From positions 1-64,000 of IMG/VR virus record IMGVR_UViG_3300008448_000038: DNA of 64,000 bases; one strand, 5' to 3'. The notes under the pieces are model-generated. The model was not told the origin of the DNA. It ran no database searches and saw only the letters and a program-made list of their open reading frames with translations. Positions 33,125 through 42,749 of the stretch are shown here, piece by piece. The DNA is from a virus. The translations under genes were made by a program, and so were the position numbers. Numbering within the stretch: the stretch's first letter is position 1; every line of letters starts with the position of its first letter.

Positions 33125-36100
33125 ATGGCTGAATTAACACACTCTCATAATATTAGCGGAACTCTTATAGGCCTGACTCCCGGAAGTGCCCCTTTAACTG
33201 TCGGTTTAACCTTTTCTGTTGATGGTGTGTCTTTTTCTTCAGTTATTTTTGACATTCTTATCTCAAATGCCACGTTTGATTTTTCTATTCCTTACACTTC
33301 TATTGATGATTTAAGGGCAGATAATGTTTCTTCAGAATTTGTGGTAGCAAATAATTCAAATGGACTTGTTGTCAGTAATACTGGTACTACATGGAACCAT
33401 TTTATTGGAATTACATTATTTTCACCTCAATCAAATGTATTTAATGGTGGACTTGCCAATCAAATACTTAATCAAGATTTACATTATCGATCAAGAAATA
33501 CATTTACTTTAAAATATGGAGCATTTGGTCAAACTGGATCTGGTGCAATAGGTGAAGTAGCATCATCAACTAGGGGCGAAACGCTTTCATTTAGACCATT
33601 TAATATTGTTTCGGCTACAAATGGAGTTGCAGGATCCACCCTCGGATTAACTTTAGAATCTGCTAATATTCAAAGATATTATGTTGGTATAGGAACTGGA
33701 GCAACTTTTTATGGTATTGTTTCATTACTTGGGTGTACTAATAATATTTCTTTAAATTCTTCTAATTTAACATCTACACAAATTTCAGAAATAAATGCTG
33801 ATTATTTAGATCCTAATATTTCTGGAAGCGATGCAAAATTTAATACTCTTCGAAGAATCGTTGATACTTCTGGTGCAACAATATTCAATACTTCTTTTAC
33901 AGAATTTGTAGTTCCAAAACATATTCCGACTGGAAGTTATTATTTAATGCCAATTCCAAATTCATTTTTTGGATTACCAGTATTTTCTTCTGATGAACCC
34001 CTTACTAATGTTTCGGCAAATTTAATTACTTTACCACAAACAAATATTAATATTACAAATAATATTTCTTCTGGGTTAACTGGAGTTTATAGTTTATCTT
34101 CCGGTGTGACCCATTTTACAAATCCGTTTTCATCAAGAGTACCTATTTTATCTAAAGGCTTTTCTAATGTAGATTTTGCCGATAAAACTTTATCGGTTTT
34201 TGATCCAATAACATTTAATTTGGTAGCAACACCATATGGTATTACGAACAATTTAACAGGAAATACATTTCACAAATTAGATTATGGTTTTAACACTAGA
34301 GGTACAACATTATATGGAGGTGGTGCTGTTAGTAATATTTCATTCATACCACCATTATTTGGGTTTATTCCTCTGGGATTAACAGTTGGAAACACTTTAA
34401 CTGTATTATTAGATGGTGTAACTTTTTACGAAAAAGTTTATAATCCATACAATATTATTTTTAATACAGATACTGTGGCTCATTTTTATACAACTGATTC
34501 ACAAATAGCTACCAATAAAAGATTTTTTAGATTAATAAACGAATCTGGTGATTTATCTGCTAGAAGAAATTTAAATCATATCAACAGAGCTTTTTATAGA
34601 GTAGATTTTAATACTCATTCCAACCCGTGGGGATTTACCGGATTTACTTTTGGTCAGGGATCTACACAAAGTGAATTAAAAGTATTTTATGGCAATCCAG
34701 CAAATGGTATATCATTTATTTTACCAATAAATACAGGTTCTCCCGCAGATTTTTATTCATTGACCGGAGATGACGTTTTTATTCCAATTCAGGGTACCGC
34801 TAGCGGGTCTACGCTAGTGCCCGGAAATTCTGTTGAAATACACTATCAAAATAGACCACTTGGATATTTAGAAAAATTAAATTTATATGATGCATCTGGT
34901 AATTTTGCTTTAGGAATTACTATTGCTGATAACAGAACATTTATTCCTAGAAATACAACTGAAATAGGATTTATAAGAAAAACTTTTGATCAATCAAATA
35001 TTGAAACCTTTGTTGTTCCAAATTTAAATAGTGTTGGATCTACAGGAACTGCAAGAATTTCATTTACAAGAGGGGATGGTATAAGTTTTGAATTTGGCTC
35101 AACTCCGATTACAACTCCATTTAGAACATTTTCACCTATTCATACAGTAGGAAATATTTCTGGACTGACGTTAATAGCAACTGGTGTCACACAACAACAA
35201 GGCAATCCAGTAAACTTTACGAGATTTATTGCTCCCGCTGTTGATTTAATGAGAATAACTGTAAATCACGGTCTAACAAATCTTGAGTCTGGAATAGTTG
35301 GAAGAAATAATATCCATAGCAGATATTATATGCAATCAAACGTAGATAATTTTTTACCAGATGGTACGTTCTATACAGGCTATCTGAGTTTTATAATTGA
35401 TTCTGTTGGTCCAGAAAATGTTGTAAATAATAGTATTAATGTTACAAATCGAACTTTACGCTCTTTTAGAGAATCGGCTTTAGAACGTGCTAATACTTTA
35501 AATACTATAAATGGTATTTCTTTAAGTATTCCTTTGAGGAATTTTGAAGGAGTTATTACTGAAGGTTGGCCATTCGATACAATTGAGGGTAATAGTTCAT
35601 TAACTCAATTGATGAACTATTTTAATGGTCCCCCCTTGACCGAGGCTCAATTATCAGCAGTTTTTGACGACTTTAACTATCCTCAATATGATACTGGTTT
35701 TACACTTATGTTTGATCAGGGTGACAATCCACCAGAGACTTTCAATGGGGGAGAATGGGTTCTTGCTAATCCCGGATCGTTTTTAAGATATTCCGGCGGT
35801 AGTACCTTCTTCCCATCAACCGCATTTAGTTTTGCCGATACTACAATTAGTTTCCCTCATTATATTTTCTATGATTATAGAATTACAGGTGTAACGTTAT
35901 CATCAACATCTTCAATACAAGCACAGCAATCACTAACAACGACAATAACTGTAAAAGATTTGCCACACTCATCAATTTTTGATGGGTTACGATTATCGGT
36001 TCTAAATGGGGCTTCTGAACTATTTACCAAAAATTTATTATACTCAACTTCTAGTACCAATGACTATAGAATACCGGGTTACTCAGGTCTGGGTATTACA

Positions 36101-37507
36101 AATTATGCTGCTTATTATACAGCCACTCCAAGAGCCATAACTAGTATTTTTGTTGGTAGTGGATCGACATTAGGTGGAATAACAATAACACCCCCAACAA
36201 CTGGATGGCCTGCGTCCGCAACTCTTACTGTAAGAGTAAGCCCAATATTTAAATCATTCATTAATATAACAAGTGATTTAGATACATTGAGAACTAATTC
36301 TTATGTTAGAGAGACATCTTTTACCACTGCCGCTCAAACAACAACAGGTGGCGGTGGTGGTGGATCATCTAGCGGTTCAGTAAGCGTATCCGAATCTGTG
36401 GTTACTGGAGTAGCATTTACCTCGACTGAAAATGATTTCTATGCTGGATTCCTATGCGGAACAACTGCATATAACATTATCACTAACAACAGCACTGCTT
36501 CATATTCAGTACTCACAAGCAGCAGCACAGCCTACGCGAATGCTAAAGCTGCGTTTGATGCTGGGACATTGACAGCAAATACTTCAACAGATGTCGAAAT
36601 TCATTCTCTTCTTAACTTCATGGATTACGGCGGAAACATCATTGTCTCCCCAACTATCGATGGACTGTTGGGAAGCAACTACGAATATGACATTGTATTC
36701 ACCGAAGATAACAAGAGATATGGCGAATTGATGCGTATCGGTTCCGAAAAGAACCACGCAATTGTTATTGTCGGTACATCTCTTGAGGAGGACGCAGCCT
36801 CGTTTGCAGCTCCAGCCTATACGAATCTAAATTCCGCAGGGCTTGTTGATGGATTGACCTATATGACAACTGCAAATAAGGGTGAATATGTGTTCTCAGT
36901 ACTTGGCTACAAGAATAGAACTCGCTTCTATGGCTCTGGAACTGAGACTGTTCGCTTGTATCTCTCGTCAGATGTTGCAGGCGCATATGCTCGCTCATAC
37001 GTCGAGAATAAGTACCATCTGTCAAGCTCTGGTTCGGCAAGAGGTGGAATTAGAACATATTCAAACATCACTCCAACTATAGTAGATCGTGATCTCTCTG
37101 GTTATTACACCAGAGGAATAAATCCAATCTACATCCCAAGCGGTACAAATAGAGCCGCAATTTGGGGAGATGCTACTGGTATAACTACAGGAAATGAAGT
37201 GTATAGAAAGTCAGCTTCTGTCTCTAAGAACACTAGCACAATCAAGAAAGAATTTAAGAAGATCTTTGAGGACTTCCAATTCGAACAAAATAATGCTGGT
37301 ACAAGAGCACAGTTTGTTTCAAGAGCAACTACTGTTCTTGATAAGTTACAATCAATCGGAGGCCTTGCTTCTTATATCCTAATTTGTAACGAAACAAACA
37401 ATACTCCATCTGTAGTTGCTCAGAAGAGATTGGTTGTTGACTTGACAATAGTACCAAATAATTCGATTGAATCAATAGTGTTGAATTTCGTTCTTAATCA
37501 AATCTAA
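33125..37507 (+). CDS. 18: Tail sheath protein 1 with a giant N-terminal arm
   Basis: The 1460-residue product ends in a sheath core of about 370 residues (from about 1090): 'NDFYAGFLCGTTAYN', 'VEIHSLLNFMDYGGNI', 'RGINPIYIPSGTNRAAIWGD' and 'IICNETNN' with the final 'LVVDLTIVPNNSIESIVLNF' strand that every sheath protein has. A glycine-serine linker (TTGGGGGGSSSGS, near residues 1073-1085) joins it to about 1070 upstream residues rich in Ser, Thr, Asn, Phe and Gly without recognised domains. The arm is far more AT-rich than the core. I infer a sheath subunit carrying a long surface arm. T4 gp18 has 659 residues. The start codon follows the gp17 stop directly. Confidence 0.88.
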   Translation: MAELTHSHNISGTLIGLTPGSAPLTVGLTFSVDGVSFSSVIFDILISNATFDFSIPYTSIDDLRADNVSSEFVVANNSNGLVVSNTGTTWNHFIGITLFSPQSNVFNGGLANQILNQDLHYRSRNTFTLKYGAFGQTGSGAIGEVASSTRGETLSFRPFNIVSATNGVAGSTLGLTLESANIQRYYVGIGTGATFYGIVSLLGCTNNISLNSSNLTSTQISEINADYLDPNISGSDAKFNTLRRIVDTSGATIFNTSFTEFVVPKHIPTGSYYLMPIPNSFFGLPVFSSDEPLTNVSANLITLPQTNINITNNISSGLTGVYSLSSGVTHFTNPFSSRVPILSKGFSNVDFADKTLSVFDPITFNLVATPYGITNNLTGNTFHKLDYGFNTRGTTLYGGGAVSNISFIPPLFGFIPLGLTVGNTLTVLLDGVTFYEKVYNPYNIIFNTDTVAHFYTTDSQIATNKRFFRLINESGDLSARRNLNHINRAFYRVDFNTHSNPWGFTGFTFGQGSTQSELKVFYGNPANGISFILPINTGSPADFYSLTGDDVFIPIQGTASGSTLVPGNSVEIHYQNRPLGYLEKLNLYDASGNFALGITIADNRTFIPRNTTEIGFIRKTFDQSNIETFVVPNLNSVGSTGTARISFTRGDGISFEFGSTPITTPFRTFSPIHTVGNISGLTLIATGVTQQQGNPVNFTRFIAPAVDLMRITVNHGLTNLESGIVGRNNIHSRYYMQSNVDNFLPDGTFYTGYLSFIIDSVGPENVVNNSINVTNRTLRSFRESALERANTLNTINGISLSIPLRNFEGVITEGWPFDTIEGNSSLTQLMNYFNGPPLTEAQLSAVFDDFNYPQYDTGFTLMFDQGDNPPETFNGGEWVLANPGSFLRYSGGSTFFPSTAFSFADTTISFPHYIFYDYRITGVTLSSTSSIQAQQSLTTTITVKDLPHSSIFDGLRLSVLNGASELFTKNLLYSTSSTNDYRIPGYSGLGITNYAAYYTATPRAITSIFVGSGSTLGGITITPPTTGWPASATLTVRVSPIFKSFINITSDLDTLRTNSYVRETSFTTAAQTTTGGGGGGSSSGSVSVSESVVTGVAFTSTENDFYAGFLCGTTAYNIITNNSTASYSVLTSSSTAYANAKAAFDAGTLTANTSTDVEIHSLLNFMDYGGNIIVSPTIDGLLGSNYEYDIVFTEDNKRYGELMRIGSEKNHAIVIVGTSLEEDAASFAAPAYTNLNSAGLVDGLTYMTTANKGEYVFSVLGYKNRTRFYGSGTETVRLYLSSDVAGAYARSYVENKYHLSSSGSARGGIRTYSNITPTIVDRDLSGYYTRGINPIYIPSGTNRAAIWGDATGITTGNEVYRKSASVSKNTSTIKKEFKKIFEDFQFEQNNAGTRAQFVSRATTVLDKLQSIGGLASYILICNETNNTPSVVAQKRLVVDLTIVPNNSIESIVLNFVLNQI

Positions 37508-37513
37508 TAAATA
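37506..37513 (+). promoter_or_regulatory. Candidate leaderless promoter before sheath 2
   Basis: AATAAATA is followed by GTAT and the ATG at 37518, with no Shine-Dalgarno. It is seven of eight bases identical to the T4 late promoter TATAAATA. It would let sheath 2 and the genes behind it be transcribed apart from the armed sheath 1 gene. Confidence 0.5.
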
Positions 37514-37517
37514 GTAT

Positions 37518-38651
37518 ATGCCGATTACCACAACCACACAATCAAACACATTTAACATAACCCCAGTGTCTGCCACAGATCACTACACTGGGTTTTTGTG
37601 CTCCGCATCGACATATAATTTATTAGGAACAACTACTGATTCATTTACAAATCTTGAAACCATTTCTGATTCAATTTCCACTTTGGCTGAAAGAACAAGC
37701 TACACCAGTATTGTAACAAACAGCCTCGTTGATAAAGAAATTCATTCAATTTTTAATTGCATGGAATATGGTGGTAAAATGGTTATTGCGGGAACCACCG
37801 CAGGGCTTGCTTTATCATCAGCCAAGATTTCAGAAGTCATTACAGAAGATTCTTCTAGATATTCAGATGTTATAAGTGTTGCAAAGGCACGACTTAACTG
37901 CAATGCTATTATTGGATCTGATAGAGATCAATCTGGAGATTATACGAATCCAGATCAAGCCGCAATCATATCATCAGTTACAACTCAATTAGGAGCTACT
38001 GGTACAACTGCAATTTCTTATCTTGCAGCCACAATAATTGGCTATAAGGAAAGACCAAGATTCTATACAGGCAGTTCATCATCTACAAGTGCCATTACAA
38101 TCTTCCTTGTATCTGATGCTGCCGGAGCGAACGCAAGAGCTTCTGCTCAATCAAAACCTTATCTCACTTCTGCTGGTGTTTATAGAGGCGAGCTTTTAAA
38201 TTATACAAACGTAACTCCTAAGCTGTCATTTACATCATCGACTACACTGGCTTCAAGAGGAATAAATTATTTTAATTATCTTCAATCAAAGGGTAAATAT
38301 TACCTTTGGGGAGATGAAACTGGATTCCGAGATAGCACAAGCGCAAAGAGTTCCTACGGATTCTCAAGGGCATTCCTTTATATTAATCGTGAAGTTACAT
38401 CTATCTTGGATGATTATGTCTTTGAATTCAATGATGCTACCACTAGATCCGCCATCAAATCAAAAATGCAAAATATTCTTGATCCTATGGTTTCTAACGG
38501 ATCCTTGGTTAGCTACACTTTAATTTGCGACGAGACTAATAATCCTCAAACAGTGATCAATCAGAGACAGCTAAAGGTAGATCTAACAATAGTACCAAAT
38601 CTACCAGTTAAGAGTATTACTCTAAGCTTCAGCATATCTCTGTTGTCATGA
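37518..38651 (+). CDS. Tail sheath protein 2 (minimal sheath paralogue)
   Basis: The 377-residue product is nearly co-linear with the sheath core of the preceding gene: 'DHYTGFLCSASTYNLLG', 'VDKEIHSIFNCMEYGGKMVI', 'RGINYFNYLQSKGKYYLWGDETG', 'LICDETNNPQTVINQRQLKVDLTIVPN'. It has no arm and is shorter than T4 gp18 (659), so it may be the main structural sheath subunit of the tail. Its own promoter-like octamer precedes it, which fits a need for more copies than the armed paralogue. The stop overlaps the next sheath gene as ATGA. Confidence 0.9.
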   Translation: MPITTTTQSNTFNITPVSATDHYTGFLCSASTYNLLGTTTDSFTNLETISDSISTLAERTSYTSIVTNSLVDKEIHSIFNCMEYGGKMVIAGTTAGLALSSAKISEVITEDSSRYSDVISVAKARLNCNAIIGSDRDQSGDYTNPDQAAIISSVTTQLGATGTTAISYLAATIIGYKERPRFYTGSSSSTSAITIFLVSDAAGANARASAQSKPYLTSAGVYRGELLNYTNVTPKLSFTSSTTLASRGINYFNYLQSKGKYYLWGDETGFRDSTSAKSSYGFSRAFLYINREVTSILDDYVFEFNDATTRSAIKSKMQNILDPMVSNGSLVSYTLICDETNNPQTVINQRQLKVDLTIVPNLPVKSITLSFSISLLS

Positions 38652-40060
38652 ACATAGTTAACTACGGACAAACTTCTACACCAAGCGATTTTAAAGTTCT
38701 CGCTTTTGTTACTCCATTAACGCAGAGTGTTTTGTCTGGTATTACCACTTCCAGCCTTGGATCTGATCAGTTAACTTATGTAGAATCTTTAGATGATTTT
38801 GTCAATACGCTATTTGGTTATACTGCCATAACATTTCGATCTGGTCCCGATTCTGATGACATTAAAAGAGCAGATGTAGAATTACACGGAATCATGACGA
38901 TGTTGGAATATGGGGCATCAGTATATGTCATGAATACTACTGGTCTGACGGTATCGGGTGCATATACATCAAAAAATATTCAAAGTGTTGTTAATTCTAC
39001 GGGTGCTGGGTGCATTGTTAATAATATTTTTAACGGACTTACTGGTTCTGGGTTTACTGGAATTCAAGATACTCCAATAATCATTCAAAACACAGAATTT
39101 GAAAAAAACTTATTAAATTATTTTATTCTTGAAGTAAAAGAAGAAGGAAATACAGCAGGAACGCCTTTTACATTTAATGGTCAACTTGGTGAAATCTATT
39201 CAAATTTTGAAGATGATATTGCTCCCGCTGATGTATTTACTGAGGAATTCCCAACATTAGGAATTTTTGCATATGACAATTTCTCATCAAGTGTTTATGG
39301 TACTTCAGAATATAATAATTTTATTGTTTCAAATGGAAAACTAATCGATCAAAATATTATAGAGCTTTTGGGTGTAAAGATAAGAAATCGATGCATCAAT
39401 CCAGAATCAGATCCAGAAGCTACAAGTGAACTTTGGACTAAAATTCCAGTTCCTATGATTTATGATCTAGCAGGGCAATTTGCTAGATTGAAATTGGCTG
39501 GCACTCCGTGGGGAAGCACATCAAACTTTTTAATCGGTCCATTGCTTAATATTGTACAAGAGGATACTGAATATGTCTTGCCATTTTCTGAAAGTAATTC
39601 GGTAGCTGAATTTAAAAATACTATAACAGGACTTATCAATAATAGAATAAATTATGCAACATTCTATAGTTTTGATGGCATTTATGGTTGCTATTTCTTA
39701 AGCGATCTAACTTGTGAATCTCAAACCGATAATTCAGCACCATTTACTTTAGCTCTCAGCGAAAAGAGTGTTTATTTTGTTAATATAACTAAATTTATTA
39801 AGACTCAAATAACTTCAATTTGTGAAAATTATGTGTTTGAGCTTAACAATGAAGTTACTCGGTTACAGCTAACCTCCGAAATACTTACATTTATGAATGG
39901 TCTGTTGTCTAATGGGGCTATTAATTCATTCAATGTAGTGGCTGATGATACCAATAACACTCCGGTAGATCGCATAAATAGAAGGTTGAAGGTAGATGTA
40001 GCCTATACAACCAATCCAACTAATGATTTTGTGGAGCAATCAATAATTATCATACCTTAA
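38648..40060 (+). CDS. Tail sheath protein 3 (diverged paralogue)
   Basis: The 470-residue product is more distant but retains the sheath order: 'ADVELHGIMTMLEYGASVYVM' (compare 'VEIHSLLNFMDYGGNIIV' in sheath 1), 'FDGIYGCYFLSDLTCES' in place of the 'YYLWGD' strand, 'FIKTQITSICENYVFELNNEVTR' and the terminal 'VADDTNNTPVDRINRRLKVDVAYTTNP'. An inserted region of about 90 residues in the middle lengthens it compared with sheath 2. It might occupy special positions, such as the first or last sheath ring, or form a mixed sheath; these are inferences. The start overlaps sheath 2 (ATGA), so the two are co-translated. Confidence 0.85.
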   Translation: MNIVNYGQTSTPSDFKVLAFVTPLTQSVLSGITTSSLGSDQLTYVESLDDFVNTLFGYTAITFRSGPDSDDIKRADVELHGIMTMLEYGASVYVMNTTGLTVSGAYTSKNIQSVVNSTGAGCIVNNIFNGLTGSGFTGIQDTPIIIQNTEFEKNLLNYFILEVKEEGNTAGTPFTFNGQLGEIYSNFEDDIAPADVFTEEFPTLGIFAYDNFSSSVYGTSEYNNFIVSNGKLIDQNIIELLGVKIRNRCINPESDPEATSELWTKIPVPMIYDLAGQFARLKLAGTPWGSTSNFLIGPLLNIVQEDTEYVLPFSESNSVAEFKNTITGLINNRINYATFYSFDGIYGCYFLSDLTCESQTDNSAPFTLALSEKSVYFVNITKFIKTQITSICENYVFELNNEVTRLQLTSEILTFMNGLLSNGAINSFNVVADDTNNTPVDRINRRLKVDVAYTTNPTNDFVEQSIIIIP

Positions 40061-40087
40061 AATACATAGATAATAGGGTAGAAAACG

Positions 40088-40624
40088 ATGAGCAACGCAA
40101 ATTCACTAAGTTATTTCAAACAAAAATTCAACGGTGGCACTCGCCAAAACCGATTTGAGGTTGAAGGTAATTGGCCTAGCATCATTACCGAGAATCCTCA
40201 AACTTGCTTTCATGTAGTATCTGCCAGTATGCCTCAATCAGATGTTGGCATCATTCAAATTCCTTATAGAGGAAGAGTTTTAAATCTTGCTGGGGATAGA
40301 GAATATGAAGCATGGAATTTGGTCGTTTATGACGATACCGGAACAAATTCTTTGTGGAAAGCATTTACAAGTTGGTCAAATAGAATTAATAAAATTTTAG
40401 GAAATGTTACGGATAGTAACAATCTTAACTTTGTAAAAACAAAAACTAACTGGAAGGTTAGACAATTAAATACAACCAATAATGGCACTCTTCGTGAATT
40501 GGAGCTACTTGGTTGTTGGCCAGCATCTGTAGGTGCTTTGAATTTTAATGCTTCAAATGTTAATCCTGTTGTTTTTAATGTAACAATGAATTACGATCAA
40601 TTTAGGATAACAAAATACTCATGA
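40088..40624 (+). CDS. 19: Tail tube protein gp19, copy A
   Basis: The 178-residue product is a gp19-type tube subunit (T4: 163): 'NRFEVEGNWP' near the N-terminus, the 'CFHVVSASMPQSDVGIIQIPYRGRVLNLAGDREYEAWNLVVYDD' core and 'LWKAFTSWSNRIN' helix are the family signature. The subunits stack into the DNA-conducting inner tube. An AGGGTAG Shine-Dalgarno is present, and AATACATA lies about 18 bases further upstream. It overlaps the second tube gene by four bases (ATGA), so both copies are made from one transcript. Confidence 0.9.
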   Translation: MSNANSLSYFKQKFNGGTRQNRFEVEGNWPSIITENPQTCFHVVSASMPQSDVGIIQIPYRGRVLNLAGDREYEAWNLVVYDDTGTNSLWKAFTSWSNRINKILGNVTDSNNLNFVKTKTNWKVRQLNTTNNGTLRELELLGCWPASVGALNFNASNVNPVVFNVTMNYDQFRITKYS

Positions 40625-41196
40625 GCTGCGATAGCAAAATTTCAACCTTCAGAGATGCTTTTACCTCATTCCCAAGAGGAAACAGATATTCTATTTCCGG
40701 GCAAATTCCCAATTCAAATAATGGGTGGGGAAATGATAATACTGGTGGATTCCATATTCATGCTCTAGCATTAAATGTTCCTCCAGCAAATCTTACAACT
40801 CTTCGGTATAACTATAGAGGTAGAACTCTAAAGAATCCCGGAGATAGACTATTTCCATTCTGGAATGTCACAATTCTAGATGACACGGGGACTGATACTG
40901 TTTGGGAAGCATTCCACAAATGGAGTAACAGTATAAACGACCATGATTCAAATCTTAGAACTACCTCTGCTTCTAGCTACGATTCTTACAAGCAGAATGG
41001 TTGGATTGTTAAACAACTTGGGTTAAACGGCGACACAATTAAAAGCGTTACGCTTGAAGGATGTTTTCCTTACATTGTAGGCCCAATAGAACTTGATATG
41101 AATCAAAAAAATACCGTGTGTCAATTTAGCATGGTTATAGCATACGATAGCGTGGTTGATGTGTTTACAAAAGACGGAACAATTAATATTAATTAA
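40621..41196 (+). CDS. Tail tube protein gp19, copy B
   Basis: The 191-residue product aligns with copy A by eye: 'GNRYSISGQIPNSN', 'FHIHALALNVPPANLTTLRYNYRGRTLKNPGDRLFPFWNVTILDDTG', 'VWEAFHKWSNSIND' and 'LEGCFPYIVGPIELDMN' correspond to copy A's 'NRFEVEGNW', 'IPYRGRVLNLAGDREYEAWNLVVYDDTG', 'LWKAFTSWSNRIN' and 'LLGCWPASVGALNFN'. The two are clearly paralogous but strongly diverged. A tail tube with two subunit types, or a special ring at one end of the tube, would explain keeping both. The start overlaps copy A as ATGA. Confidence 0.88.
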   Translation: MSCDSKISTFRDAFTSFPRGNRYSISGQIPNSNNGWGNDNTGGFHIHALALNVPPANLTTLRYNYRGRTLKNPGDRLFPFWNVTILDDTGTDTVWEAFHKWSNSINDHDSNLRTTSASSYDSYKQNGWIVKQLGLNGDTIKSVTLEGCFPYIVGPIELDMNQKNTVCQFSMVIAYDSVVDVFTKDGTININ

Positions 41197-41207
41197 TAGG
41201 ATTTATT

Positions 41208-42749
41208 ATGGCACTATCTGATATTTTAGGTTTTAGTTTTGGTAAGAAGAAAGGCAAAGAGGTTGAAGGTGATCAGTCGATTGCTTCCCCGATGCCACCA
41301 GAAGACTATGATGGCAGTTACCTAGTAGAGACTGGGGGTGTTTATGGCACCTACATCGACTTTACGGGCAACGCTAGAGATGATGGTGCATTCATTGCTC
41401 AGTATCGAAACATGTCTCTCTACCCTGAAGTAGATACAGCAATTGATGAAATTGTAAACGAAACAATTGTTCTTGGTACAGATCGTAAGCCAATTAAATT
41501 ACAATTAGATAAACTTAATCTTTCGGATAGCATCAAATCAAAGATGCATAAAGAGTTTGATAACTTACTGAAGATTATGGATTTCAAAGGAAAATGTTAT
41601 GAAATTTTCCGTAGATGGTATATTGATGGAAAAATTTATTATTTCCTAGAAATTGATAATGACAATCCTCAGCTAGGAATAAGAAAACTTATACCACTTG
41701 ATCCAATCAAAATCAAGAAAATCAAAAATCTTAAAAAGAATCAGAAGAGAGTTGGCTCGGCCATCGTACCAATGATTCAAGAAGTTGAAGAATATTATCT
41801 TTATACGGATACTAACAAAGATTCTTTAATATCAACTGGACCAACTGGTCTTAGATTATCAACCGATTCAATCTGCTATGCTCACTCTGGGTTAGTAGAT
41901 ATGAATACAAAGAGAGTCGTTGGATACCTCCAAAAGGCTATTAGAACTATGAACATGTTGCGTCAATTAGAAGACGCAATTGTAGTGTATAGAATTTCAC
42001 GCGCACCAGAACGTCGCATTTTCTATGTTGACGTTGGGAATTTGCCAAAGCAAAAGGCAGAACAATATGTGCGTGAATTGATGAACAGATATCGCAACAG
42101 AATGATTTACAACCAGACAACTGGTGAAATCAAAGATGATCGCAATCACATGGCCATGCTTGAAGATTACTGGATGCCAAGAAGAGAAGGGGGTAGAGGT
42201 ACAGAAATCTCTACTCTTGATGGTGGCCAGAATCTAGGAGAAATGACTGATGTTGAATATTTCAAGCGCAAGCTTTATCAGTCTCTTAATATTCCAGCAT
42301 CAAGATTAGCGGGTGACAATACGTTTAACATGGGCAGATCTGCTGAGATCACCAGAGATGAAGTTAAATTCTTCAAGTTTATTGAAAGAATTCGTTTACG
42401 CTTCTCAGTATTGTTCTTGAATCTTCTCAAAGTTCAGTTAATTCTCAAGGGAATCATTACTGTAGAAGATTGGGATGACATGTATTCCGACATTGAATTT
42501 GAATTCAATACAGATTCATATTTCAATGATCTTAAAGATGCAGAAGTACTTGCTAGTAGACTAGACCTTGTTGCCGCTGCTGAACAATACATTGGTAAGT
42601 ATTTTTCTTCAGATTATATTCGTAAGAATATTCTTAAGCAATCTGATGAAGATATTGAAGTAATAAATACTCAGATGCAGTTTGATATCTTGAAGATGCA
42701 ACAAGCTGCGGCAGCTCAACAACAGCAAATGCAACAGGAGCAACAATGA
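41208..42749 (+). CDS. 20: Portal protein gp20
   Basis: The 513-residue product forms the portal ring through which DNA enters and leaves the head. Typical gp20 segments are 'YRNMSLYPEVDTAIDEIVNE', 'LEDAIVVYRISRAPERRIFYVDVGNLPK', 'EQYVRELMNRYRNRM', 'MLEDYWMPRREGGRGTEI' and 'LAGDNTFNMGRSAEITRDEVKF'. Length matches T4 gp20 (524). The C-terminus is a Gln-rich helix (QQAAAAQQQQMQQEQQ). A TAGGATT Shine-Dalgarno precedes the ATG. It lies 11 bases after the tube genes and overlaps the next gene by four bases. Confidence 0.98.
   Translation: MALSDILGFSFGKKKGKEVEGDQSIASPMPPEDYDGSYLVETGGVYGTYIDFTGNARDDGAFIAQYRNMSLYPEVDTAIDEIVNETIVLGTDRKPIKLQLDKLNLSDSIKSKMHKEFDNLLKIMDFKGKCYEIFRRWYIDGKIYYFLEIDNDNPQLGIRKLIPLDPIKIKKIKNLKKNQKRVGSAIVPMIQEVEEYYLYTDTNKDSLISTGPTGLRLSTDSICYAHSGLVDMNTKRVVGYLQKAIRTMNMLRQLEDAIVVYRISRAPERRIFYVDVGNLPKQKAEQYVRELMNRYRNRMIYNQTTGEIKDDRNHMAMLEDYWMPRREGGRGTEISTLDGGQNLGEMTDVEYFKRKLYQSLNIPASRLAGDNTFNMGRSAEITRDEVKFFKFIERIRLRFSVLFLNLLKVQLILKGIITVEDWDDMYSDIEFEFNTDSYFNDLKDAEVLASRLDLVAAAEQYIGKYFSSDYIRKNILKQSDEDIEVINTQMQFDILKMQQAAAAQQQQMQQEQQ

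Noticed and set aside
36882-37382. Short plus-strand frames inside the sheath 1 core
   Set aside because: They lie in a different frame from a well-conserved sheath core and have no initiation signals.
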